Shown here piece after piece: positions 47,039-54,764 of a stretch of DNA of 64,000 nucleotides. A program made the translations under genes and the position numbers. Origin of the DNA: Planctomycetota bacterium (GTDB taxonomy: Bacteria; Planctomycetota; Planctomycetia; Pirellulales; UBA1268); NCBI GenBank assembly GCA_016872555.1, contig VGZO01000010.1, forward strand, positions 48,107 through 112,106, written 5' to 3'. The notes under the pieces are model-generated. The model searched no databases, was not told where the DNA came from, and worked only from the letters and a program-made list of their open reading frames with translations. Position 1 is the first letter of the stretch. Each line of letters starts with the position of its first letter.

Positions 47039-49258
47039 ATGGATGACCCGACACAGCAACACACCTCGCGGTCACCGCACCGTTCGGGCCTTGCTCCCGG
47101 GAGCCCGTCCGCGGCGGCCGGCGGACCGACGGTTCCCGTCGAGTCCACCGCCGTCGGCGCCGCGGACGGTGCCGACGTGACCACGCCGCTGTCTCCCCCG
47201 ACGCAGCAGCTGGCCGGAGGAGCGCCGTCGGCGTCGGTCGCATGGACCGCCGCCGACGAAGCGACGGTCGCCGGGGCCGCCAGGACCGTGGCGCAACCTG
47301 TCTCGGCGGCGATCGCAACGGGGCAATCCCCCGACGCAGCCACCGCCGCCGACGTGACGACGCCCGTCATGCCGTCGGGAGCCGCGTCGCCGCCAGGAAA
47401 TACCGCTGCGGGCATGACGCAGCGCGAAGATCCGTTCGTGACCGTGAAGGACCGGCCCGTTCCCGCGCGGCCCGCGAGCCTGCCCCCTGGCCGGCCGAAC
47501 CCGACCCATCCCTACGAGGCCAACGACGAGATCCTGCCGGGCTACCGGTTGCTCGTGCTGCTCGGCCGCGGCGGCTTCGGCGAGGTCTGGAAGGCGCGGG
47601 GACCGGGAGGCACCGAGGTGGCGATCAAGGTCCTCGCCAACCTCGACTCGAGCACCGGCCTCAAGGAATACCGCTCGCTGCAGCGGATCAAGCTCATCCG
47701 CCACGCCCACATCGTCTTGCTCCAGGGGGTGTGGCTCAAGGACCGCCAGGCGCGGATCCTCTCCGAGGAGGCGATGGAGGCGTTCGAGCACTCCCTCACC
47801 AAGGCACCGACGGTGTCGCTGGCGGCGACGCACGGGTCGCTCGAGCTGATCACCGTCATGGGGCTCGGCGACGAGACGCTCGACGCGCGGCTGAAGCGGG
47901 CCGGCGCCGCTGGCCTGCCGCGCGAGCAAGTGCTGGCATGGATGCTCGAGGCGGCCCGTGGCCTCGACTTTCTCAACGATCCGCGCAAGCGCCCCGGAGC
48001 GGGCAGCCAGGCGATCCAGCACTGCGACATCAAGCCGCAAAACATCCTCCTCGTCGGCGACATCGCCCAGATCTGCGACCTCGGCCTGGCCCGGTTCCAG
48101 GATTCCCACACCCAGGAGATCTTCGCCAGCCTCCCCTGGGCCGCCCCCGAACTGCTCGACGGCAATGCCGTCGCGACCACCGACCAATACTCGCTGGCCG
48201 TGACGACGATGCAGATGATCACCGGCCGCCTCCCCTATCCCCACGGGCCCAACGGCCAACCGATCGCCGCCGAGATCCGCAAGGCGAAGACGACCGGCGA
48301 GCTCGACTTTTCGGGCTGGTCGGCCGCCGAGGCCAAGATCCTGCGGATGGCGACGGCGATCGACCCCGAGAAGCGGTTTCAAAGCTGCGAGGAGTTCGTC
48401 AAGTCGCTCCGCCTCGCCGGCCGCGGCGACAAGACGGAGCGCCTCGTCGCGGGCATGAAGACGGCGCCGATCGCCGCGCCGGCCGCCGCCACGGTCGCCC
48501 ATCCGGCGGCGCCGCGCCCGGCCGCGATCCCTGCGGGCAAATGGCTCGCCGCCGGTCTCGGCGCGGCCGGGGTGACGGCGGCGCTGGCCGCGGCCGTCGC
48601 CCTGTGGAGGCCGTCGTCGGAGCCGACGCCGTCGCTCTCCGAGTCTTCTTCGGGTGCGGGATCGTCGGGCTCGGGATCGTCAGACGTGTCCGTGCCGAAG
48701 TCCGACAAGGGTGGTAGTGGTATCCCCGCTTCCGAGTCGTTATCGGCCGAGGCGAAGAAGTACCACGGTGCGTATGTGGCCGCTGAGAACGAAATGACCA
48801 CGCCGGGATCGGCGAAGAGGGGAATCGAGGCGCTTCGACCACTTGTCAAACTGTTTGAGCAGGATCCGAGTTTGGAGGTCCCGAATTTCCAGTTGGATCA
48901 ACAGGGGCGCGAGATCCCTACCGCGACAATGTTCACAAGCCACGACGCGATCGTGACGCTGGCCTACCTGCTCGGCATGAAAGGCGATGCCACCCGGGGC
49001 GACCTCGAATATGGATTGACGCTCGCTCAAAAGGCGGTGGATACCGCGGCCAGCGCTGGCGAAAAGGCCAACGCGTACGACACCCTGGGGGTCGTGAGGG
49101 CCCATGCCGGCGATTGGGACCGCGCGGTCGAGGCGATGCGGGAAGCGGTCAAGCTGGTCGAGCGGAGCGGGGAAGACCCGGAGCCGTTCCATGCGAAGCT
49201 CCGTGCGTTCGAAAAACAGTCGTTCGACTGGCCGGGAAAGCAAGTCGACTGGCGCTGA
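47039..49258 (+). CDS. Membrane Ser/Thr protein kinase with C-terminal TPR-like sensor domain
   Basis: 739 residues from ATG 47039 (GAGGGG upstream). After a ~150-residue Thr/Ala/Pro-rich stretch comes a Hanks-type kinase domain (about 160-460): GRGGFGEVWKARGPGGTEVAIKVL, catalytic HCDIKPQNILL (HCD in place of HRD), metal motif CDLGLA (DLG for DFG) and APEL. A transmembrane helix lies at about 500-521, followed by a Ser/Gly linker and a TPR-like domain with SAGEKANAYDTLGVVRAHAGDWDRAVEAM. The architecture is receptor-like. The 3' part from about 48700 has less GC at third positions than the rest. It is divergent from uvrC. Confidence 0.93.
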   Translation: MDDPTQQHTSRSPHRSGLAPGSPSAAAGGPTVPVESTAVGAADGADVTTPLSPPTQQLAGGAPSASVAWTAADEATVAGAARTVAQPVSAAIATGQSPDAATAADVTTPVMPSGAASPPGNTAAGMTQREDPFVTVKDRPVPARPASLPPGRPNPTHPYEANDEILPGYRLLVLLGRGGFGEVWKARGPGGTEVAIKVLANLDSSTGLKEYRSLQRIKLIRHAHIVLLQGVWLKDRQARILSEEAMEAFEHSLTKAPTVSLAATHGSLELITVMGLGDETLDARLKRAGAAGLPREQVLAWMLEAARGLDFLNDPRKRPGAGSQAIQHCDIKPQNILLVGDIAQICDLGLARFQDSHTQEIFASLPWAAPELLDGNAVATTDQYSLAVTTMQMITGRLPYPHGPNGQPIAAEIRKAKTTGELDFSGWSAAEAKILRMATAIDPEKRFQSCEEFVKSLRLAGRGDKTERLVAGMKTAPIAAPAAATVAHPAAPRPAAIPAGKWLAAGLGAAGVTAALAAAVALWRPSSEPTPSLSESSSGAGSSGSGSSDVSVPKSDKGGSGIPASESLSAEAKKYHGAYVAAENEMTTPGSAKRGIEALRPLVKLFEQDPSLEVPNFQLDQQGREIPTATMFTSHDAIVTLAYLLGMKGDATRGDLEYGLTLAQKAVDTAASAGEKANAYDTLGVVRAHAGDWDRAVEAMREAVKLVERSGEDPEPFHAKLRAFEKQSFDWPGKQVDWR

Positions 49259-49526
49259 GCCGGTCGGTGGCGGAAGAAAAGGCCCGTCAACGGCTGTTCC
49301 GCAGAGGTTTCCGAGATGGTGAGCGGCACGTGAGCCCAGGGCTCAGTCTTCCGTGGCCCAAGCAGGCGTTCCCGGAGCGGCTGGCGTACCCCTCGGAGCG
49401 GCACTTTTCCGGGGTCGGAGCGGAGTCTCTCCGTGGCCGGGTACCCGGCGGCTCCGTTGCCGCCTCGCGTTCGGCATGGCTCACAGCCTGTGGATGTCGT
49501 GCGCGGGCAGCGCATCCATGCAATAA

Positions 49527-49544
49527 TACTCAGCATAATGAGTA
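49527..49544 (+). repeat. Inverted repeat spanning the start codon of the second DUF4143 ATPase
   Basis: TACTCA (49527-49532) and TGAGTA (49539-49544) form a perfect 6-bp inverted repeat with the spacer GCATAA; the ATG at 49538 lies inside. An AT-rich stretch just upstream (AATAAT, 49522-49527) could be a -10 element. The layout recalls the operator at the first DUF4143 ATPase, with different bases. Confidence 0.5.
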
Positions 49545-50752
49545 ATTCGCAGAAACCCGGTTTTCACCGACCGCAAGCCGCGGTTTTGACCGCCAGGCTG
49601 CGGGAGCCCCGCCGCTTTCTCCAGATCGTCACCGGCCCCCGGCAGGTGGGGAAGACAACGCTGGTGGAGCAGGCGGTCGCTGACGTGGATCGGCCGAGCC
49701 TGACCGTCTCCGCAGACGAACCGACGCTCCGCGACACCGCGTGGCTCTCGGCCCAGTGGGAGCGGGCGCGGCTGCTTGCTCGGGAGCATGCGAACACCGC
49801 CACCCTCGTGATCGACGAGGTGCAGAAGGTCTCCGGATGGTCGGAGACCGTCAAGTGGCATTGGGACGAGGATACCCGCCGTGGCATCGACCTGAGGGTC
49901 GTGCTGCTGGGCTCGGCGCCCCTGTTGATCCGACGAGGCCTCTCCGAAAGTCTCGCCGGACGGTTCGAGACGGTGCCACTGCCGCATTGGTCGTTCGCCG
50001 AGATGCGGGCCGCTTTTGCCTTCACGCTCGAAGACTATCTGTTCTTTGGCGGCTATCCCGGGGCAGCCGCGCTGGTCGGCGATCTGGGGCGGTGGCGACG
50101 CTACGTGCTCGACGCGCTCGTCGAAACGACCGTGGGGCGTGACATCCTGCTCATGTCGCGGGTCGACAAGCCGGCGCTCCTGCGCAGGCTCTTCGAACTC
50201 GGCTGCCGGTCGTCGGGACAGATTCTCTCGTACACGAAGATGCTCGGTCAGCTGCACGATGCCGGCAACACGGTCACGCTCGCCCACTACCTCGATCTGT
50301 TGTCGGGGGCGGGCATGCTGACGGGGTTGCAGAAGTACGCGACTCATCCCGCCCGTCGCCGCGGATCGAGCCCGAAGCTACAGGTCTTCAACACGGCTCT
50401 CCTGTCCGCCGTGAGCGACGCTCGTCCGGCGGACATGCATGGCGATGCCGATTTCCGCGGCCGGCTCGTGGAGTCGGCGGTCGGCAGCCACCTCGTCAAC
50501 GCCCAGGCAGCGGGACTCTGCCAAGTTCATTATTGGCGGGACCGCGGCAGGGAGGTCGACTACGTCGTGACGGATGGCCGGACACTCCTGACCATCGAAG
50601 TGAGGAGCGGACGGCGGCGTGATGCCCTGCCAGGCCTCTCGGCATTCCACGACGCCTTCGGGCCGGGGCGTCGGCTACTGGTCGGCGGCGACGGCATGCC
50701 GGTCGACTCGTTCCTCGAAACCCCCGTCGCGGAGCTGTTGCGGGCTGACTGA
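49538..50752 (+). CDS. AAA-family ATPase with C-terminal DUF4143 (second copy)
   Basis: 404 residues from ATG 49538; no clear Shine-Dalgarno. Walker A IVTGPRQVGKTTLVEQAV, Walker B ATLVIDEVQKVSGW and the VVLLGSAPLLIRRGLSESLAGRFE sensor segment are intact, and the C-terminus has the DUF4143 part with a PD-(D/E)XK-like strand set (HYWRDRGREVDYVVTDG then LLTIEVRSG). It is diverged from the copy at 12391-13581, so the two are paralogues or separate arrivals rather than a recent duplication. The 280 bp before it hold no recognisable gene. Confidence 0.9.
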   Translation: MSNSQKPGFHRPQAAVLTARLREPRRFLQIVTGPRQVGKTTLVEQAVADVDRPSLTVSADEPTLRDTAWLSAQWERARLLAREHANTATLVIDEVQKVSGWSETVKWHWDEDTRRGIDLRVVLLGSAPLLIRRGLSESLAGRFETVPLPHWSFAEMRAAFAFTLEDYLFFGGYPGAAALVGDLGRWRRYVLDALVETTVGRDILLMSRVDKPALLRRLFELGCRSSGQILSYTKMLGQLHDAGNTVTLAHYLDLLSGAGMLTGLQKYATHPARRRGSSPKLQVFNTALLSAVSDARPADMHGDADFRGRLVESAVGSHLVNAQAAGLCQVHYWRDRGREVDYVVTDGRTLLTIEVRSGRRRDALPGLSAFHDAFGPGRRLLVGGDGMPVDSFLETPVAELLRAD

Positions 50753-50793
50753 ACGAACGAGCACATCCGTCTCCCGCGTCGCGTGGGCGTCGT

Positions 50794-52191
50794 TCACGGT
50801 CGGCATTGCCGCCGGGGCCGCGCAGGGCCTCGGCTGCCGCGACGACCACCCTGTCCGGGGCGCGGTCCCTGCCCTGGCCCACGACCGCCGCGCTGGTCTC
50901 CCTGGGGGCCGCCGCGGGCCCGCTGGGCCGACGGGTCGTAGGCCGGGTTGGCCTCGGCAGGGATGAAGGCCCCGGTGCGGCGCTGCCAGTCGTGGAGCGC
51001 CTCGGTCAGCGCGGCGGCGTCGTCCGGGCGCTGGTCCGACAGATCGCGGCTCTCCGCCGGGTCGGCGGCGAGGTCGTAGAGCTCGCGGCGGCCACCGTCC
51101 TCGAAAAACTCCACGAGCTTGAGATCCCCGTCGCGGATGGCGCTGGCCGGCGGTGAACCGCCGACGTAACAGGGAAAGTGCCAGAACAGCCGGCGCGGTA
51201 CGAGCGTGCCGCCGGCGAGCAGCGGCCGGAGGCTCTGGCCGTCGAGGCCGTGGCCGGCCGGTGGGCTTTTGCCGGCCAGGTCGAGGAGGGTCGGGTAGAT
51301 GTCGATGCTCGACACGGGGTCAGCGACGCGTCGGCCGCCGCGGATCCCCGGGTTGGCGATCACCAGCGGCACGCGGATGCCGCCTTCGTAGAGTTGCCCC
51401 TTGCCACCGCGCAAGGGCGCGACGTATTCACGCGTGCCGCCGTTGTCGGAGGTGAAGATCACCACCGTGTCGTCGGCGAGATTCAACCGTTCGACCGCGG
51501 CGAGGACACGGCCGATGGCGGCATCGACGTCGGCGACCGTCGCGGCGAGCGCCGGATCAGGGCGCGGCTCGCCGGCCGGAGCGGCGCGGTCGCGCCACGC
51601 CGCCAGGGTGTCGGGGCGCGGGTTCAGCGGCGCGTGGACGGCATGGTCGGCGAAAGAGACGAAAAACGGACGCGCGCGGTTGGTCTCGATGAAGGCGATC
51701 GCCTCGTCGGCGAGCCGATCGGAGAGAAACCGTCCCTGGTCGTCGAGGTATTCGTCCTTGCCGAAGCCGATCGTCTCCGGAAACACCACCCGCCCGAAGC
51801 CCTGGCCCTCGGGCGTCGTCGGGCCGCGGCGGCCGCGGCCGAGGTTCCACATCCCGAGAAACTGGCTGGTGTATCCGGCCCCTGCCAGCGCCTCGGGGAT
51901 CGTCACCACCTCCGTCGGCATGTCCGACTTGCTGTCGGCAGCGAGCAGTTTGTGCCAGGCCGAACCGCGCGGCTGCCGTGGGTCGACGACGGTGTACACG
52001 CCGTGGCGCGGCGTCCACTGCCCCGACAGGAGGCAGGCGCGCGTCGGCGCGCAACTGGGAGCGCTGGCGTACGCCTGCGTGAACACCACGCCGCGGGCGG
52101 CGAGGCGGTCGAGATGGGGGGAAGCGACGAACCGATTCCCCATGAAGCCGACGTCGCGCCAGCCCATGTCGTCCATCAGGAACAGGATCAC
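50794..52191 (-). CDS. Formylglycine sulfatase, fused in frame to upstream PEBP-like sequence
   Basis: 465 residues counted from GTG 52191. The sulfatase core is complete: DDMGWRDVGFMG metal-ligand Asp residues, C47-A-P-T-R modified to formylglycine, FADHAVHAPL, TVVIFTSDNGG, GGKGQLYEGGIRVP and the C-terminal strand LYDLAADPAESRDLS. The GTG start cuts inside the conserved RPPNVILFLMDD strand and leaves no signal peptide. The frame remains open and coding upstream through a PEBP-type domain to at least 52380, so the real protein is likely longer. The C-terminus is low-complexity Gly/Arg/Pro. The start overlaps the YHYH gene stop by four bases (GTGA). Confidence 0.88.
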   Translation of the reverse strand: MILFLMDDMGWRDVGFMGNRFVASPHLDRLAARGVVFTQAYASAPSCAPTRACLLSGQWTPRHGVYTVVDPRQPRGSAWHKLLAADSKSDMPTEVVTIPEALAGAGYTSQFLGMWNLGRGRRGPTTPEGQGFGRVVFPETIGFGKDEYLDDQGRFLSDRLADEAIAFIETNRARPFFVSFADHAVHAPLNPRPDTLAAWRDRAAPAGEPRPDPALAATVADVDAAIGRVLAAVERLNLADDTVVIFTSDNGGTREYVAPLRGGKGQLYEGGIRVPLVIANPGIRGGRRVADPVSSIDIYPTLLDLAGKSPPAGHGLDGQSLRPLLAGGTLVPRRLFWHFPCYVGGSPPASAIRDGDLKLVEFFEDGGRRELYDLAADPAESRDLSDQRPDDAAALTEALHDWQRRTGAFIPAEANPAYDPSAQRARGGPQGDQRGGRGPGQGPRPGQGGRRGSRGPARPRRQCRP

Positions 52192-53564
52192 GTTCGGCGG
52201 GCGCCCGTCGGGGGCTTCGTGCCAGAGCGTGACGGCGTAGGATCGGGTGCCAGTCGGACCCTCGGACCACTGGACGGGGGGCGAAACCTTGGCCCCGTCG
52301 CAGGTGAACTCGACCGGTAACCGGCCGTCGGCGCCGACCGCCGGCGAGCTGACGACGAGCGTCGCGGCGTCAGTCGCGCGGCCCGCGGTGGCGGGGGCGG
52401 TTGTCGGGCGTCGCGCGGAGGAGGCCGGTCGCCACGCCCCGGGGGCGGTCCTCCCGGTCCCTCGCCGCCGCCACGGCGCGGATCCTGGCCGCGCGGTGGC
52501 GGGCGGTCGCCGTCGCGCGGTGGCCCCTGGCCGGGGCCCCGGCCGCGCGGACGGGCGTCCTCGGTCTTCACCCGTCCGTTCGGGTCGGTGTAGCGAAAGC
52601 TCACCGCACCATCGGCGCCGAGCACGTACTCGACCGTCCCCTGCCGACCACCGACCTGGTACGTCAGCTTCCGCGCCGTCGACGACGTGAATTCGAAACC
52701 GACGATCTCGGCCCCCTTGAGCGGCGGCAGCGCCTCGCGCACGCCGCGCGCCCGGGGCTGCGGATCGACCTGGCCGTCACGCTCGGTCACCTCGCCGTGG
52801 AACGCGCCGATGAGGTACGGGTAGGTGTCGGCGGCATGGTAGTGGTAGCCGATGACCGGGTCGTCGTGGCCGTGGCAGGCGTCGAGCGGCTTGACCGGGG
52901 AACCGTCGGGCTCGACCAGGCCGTACACCGGATAGCCGTCGAGCGCCCAGGCGACCGGCTTGCCCTTGCCGACGACCTTCTCCAGGTGCACCGGCGCCAC
53001 GTGGTAGTGGTAGTCGTCGGCACGGCCGCAATGGCCGCCGAAGTCGTCGAGCTCGCCGATCGCCTTGGAATCCTCGCCGCGGTTGTTGAGTGGATTGAAG
53101 ATCGGGATCCCGTTGACCGCGACGGCGATCGCCCCGCGGAGGAAGCGGTTGCGGGTCGACGCCGGGGTCTTCGCCGGACGGGGATGGAGCGGGATCGGCC
53201 AGGCGTTGTCGCCGGTGTAGGGCTGAGGGAGCGGCACTTGCTGCTGCCAGGCACGGATCCCGACCATCAACGGATGGTCCGGCACGCCGTCGCTTTCGAC
53301 GTAGAAGAAGCGGTCGTCGCGGCGCGTGGCGACGGCACCGGTGGCGACGAACGGCGCGAATGCGGCGGCGATGTCGGGGTCGACCGCCCGCCGCGCGGCG
53401 ACGAGCCGGATCGGGGTGGCGGTCGCACGGGCGGCGCGCCGTGCGGCGAACGGGTTCGCGACGGGATCGTCGCCGTGACCCTCCGGATGGGCGCCGGCCC
53501 TCCCGGCGACGAGCGTCGCCCCGACGAGGACCAGGGTACCGACTGCCGACGCGATCGATTTCAT
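52188..53564 (-). CDS. YHYH-domain secreted protein with low-complexity C-terminus
   Basis: 458 residues from ATG 53564, as called by its own frame. A signal peptide (residues 1-26) is followed by the YHYH domain: DDYHYHVAPVHL, KPLDACHGHDDPVIGYHYHAADTYPY, with HWVVALDG-type YPVYG (WALDGYPVYGLVEPDG). The His-rich repeats may bind metal. A C-terminal region rich in Pro, Arg and Gly follows. Beyond about 52393 the frame reads arginine- and proline-rich nonsense while the neighbouring frame encodes PEBP sequence, so the last ~70 residues are probably a frameshift artefact or the result of a real shift. It overlaps the sulfatase upstream (ATGA). Confidence 0.85.
   Translation of the reverse strand: MKSIASAVGTLVLVGATLVAGRAGAHPEGHGDDPVANPFAARRAARATATPIRLVAARRAVDPDIAAAFAPFVATGAVATRRDDRFFYVESDGVPDHPLMVGIRAWQQQVPLPQPYTGDNAWPIPLHPRPAKTPASTRNRFLRGAIAVAVNGIPIFNPLNNRGEDSKAIGELDDFGGHCGRADDYHYHVAPVHLEKVVGKGKPVAWALDGYPVYGLVEPDGSPVKPLDACHGHDDPVIGYHYHAADTYPYLIGAFHGEVTERDGQVDPQPRARGVREALPPLKGAEIVGFEFTSSTARKLTYQVGGRQGTVEYVLGADGAVSFRYTDPNGRVKTEDARPRGRGPGQGPPRDGDRPPPRGQDPRRGGGEGPGGPPPGRGDRPPPRDARQPPPPPRAARLTPRRSSSARRRSAPTAGYRSSSPATGPRFRPPSSGPRVRLAPDPTPSRSGTKPPTGARRT
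52204..52380 (-). pseudogene. Truncated PEBP/YbhB-like domain, in frame with the downstream sulfatase
   Basis: In the frame of the sulfatase the bases upstream of GTG 52191 encode TLVVSSPAVGADGRLPVEF, TCDGAKVSPPVQWSEGPTG and TRSYAVTLWHEAPDG. This is the first third of a YbhB/YbcL (Raf-kinase-inhibitor-like) domain, aligned with the DGDNISPHLAW and GTKSFVVTCYDPDAPTG segments of E. coli YbhB. The domain stops abruptly and continues directly into the sulfatase strand RPPNV. The missing two thirds of PEBP and the sulfatase signal peptide suggest a deletion fusing the two genes. Confidence 0.78.
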
Positions 53565-54571
53565 TCCGGTCCCTTTCGCTGGCTCTTTCCCGGTGCGTTT
53601 CCTTTTCCCGGTCCGCCACCGGGAGCCGCCTGGCCGCCGCGGCCTCCTCGCCCCCCCTGCTTGCGCGGCGGGGGAGGGGCTGCCGGATCGAAGTCGGGGT
53701 TGGTTTTTGGCATCCGGGCATCGACCGCGGCCAGGTAGCCCTCGAGCCGTCCGACGAGCTCTTTGACGGTGTCGCCGCGCGTTCCGGTGAGACCGAGGCG
53801 GTCGATCGCGTCGAGCACGCGGCCGACGCCGGTGTCGAGATCCTCGGTGATCGCCGCACGCTCCACCTGGCGCCCGGCACCGTCGGCAGCGGCGTATTTC
53901 CGCTTCGTCGCCTCGAGAGCGTTTTCCGGCGCGTGGAGCGCGTTCCAGGAGAGCTGCACGTAGAACGGCTTCCGCGCGTCGCGGGCCTTCTTGATGAACT
54001 CCTCGGCCCGCGCCGCCATCCCGAAGATGTCGACGGGGTTGGGATCGGTGAACTTGTACGCCTGCTCGTTGCCGATGTCGCCGTCGTGCTCGTCGTAGCC
54101 GTGGGCCCCCGGACCGCCGCCGCCGATGTGCCACTTGCCGGAGTGGGCGGTGGTGTAGCCCGCCTCGTGGAGCAGCTCGGCAAACGTCACGCGGCCGGCG
54201 GGGATGTCGCGGATGTCGCGCGGTTCGACGAGCCTGTGGCCCGTCTCCGGCGGCGCGGCCTTGGTCCAATGGAGCGCCGCCGGCGTGCGCCCGCATTGGA
54301 TGCTGATCCGCGACGGCGAGCAGACCGGCGCCGGTGCGTAGGCGTCGGTGAAGCGCATCCCCTGCCGGGCGAAGGCCTCGAGCCGCGGTGTCTGGAACAG
54401 CTCGCTCTTCGACCCGGCGATGTCGGGCGCCATCGCCACCGACAGGCCGTCCCAGCCCTGGTCGTCGGCGAGCATGAGGACGATGTTCGGCTGACGCGGC
54501 GGCGCCGCTGACAGCGCCGTGGCACACCCGGCGAGGAGGATGGCGACGGCGAGGTCGGGGATTCGGCTCAT
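53561..54571 (-). CDS. Lipoprotein sulfatase with a large internal deletion
   Basis: 336 residues from ATG 54571, with GGGAGG upstream. A lipobox LLAGC (Cys16) suggests membrane anchoring. The N-terminal sulfatase half is present: NIVLMLADDQGWDGLS, C84-S-P-S-R (formylglycine site), HSGKWHIGG and VQLSWNALHAP. After ITEDLDTGVGRVLDAIDRLGLT it jumps to GTRGDTVKELVGRLEGYL, skipping the TSDNGG metal motif, the GGKGxxWEGGxRVP segment and the C-terminal domain. About 180 residues are missing compared with relatives, so activity is doubtful. The C-terminus is Gly/Pro-rich. It overlaps the YHYH gene (ATGA). Confidence 0.8.
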   Translation of the reverse strand: MSRIPDLAVAILLAGCATALSAAPPRQPNIVLMLADDQGWDGLSVAMAPDIAGSKSELFQTPRLEAFARQGMRFTDAYAPAPVCSPSRISIQCGRTPAALHWTKAAPPETGHRLVEPRDIRDIPAGRVTFAELLHEAGYTTAHSGKWHIGGGGPGAHGYDEHDGDIGNEQAYKFTDPNPVDIFGMAARAEEFIKKARDARKPFYVQLSWNALHAPENALEATKRKYAAADGAGRQVERAAITEDLDTGVGRVLDAIDRLGLTGTRGDTVKELVGRLEGYLAAVDARMPKTNPDFDPAAPPPPRKQGGRGGRGGQAAPGGGPGKGNAPGKSQRKGPE

Positions 54572-54764
54572 CGGTCGGCACCTCCCTGGCCGTTCGGCGG
54601 CCGCGTGCCGCCGCGCTACTGCCACTGCGGCGAGGAGCGGAAGCGAGGGACGGCAAACGGGCATCGGAAACGGTCTCCTGGCTGCCAGTGGAGCGCTGGT
54701 GAGCGATCCGGAGATTCCTTATCCGCGGGGGACGAATCGTGACGCCGCCCCGGCCGGCCGCCCG

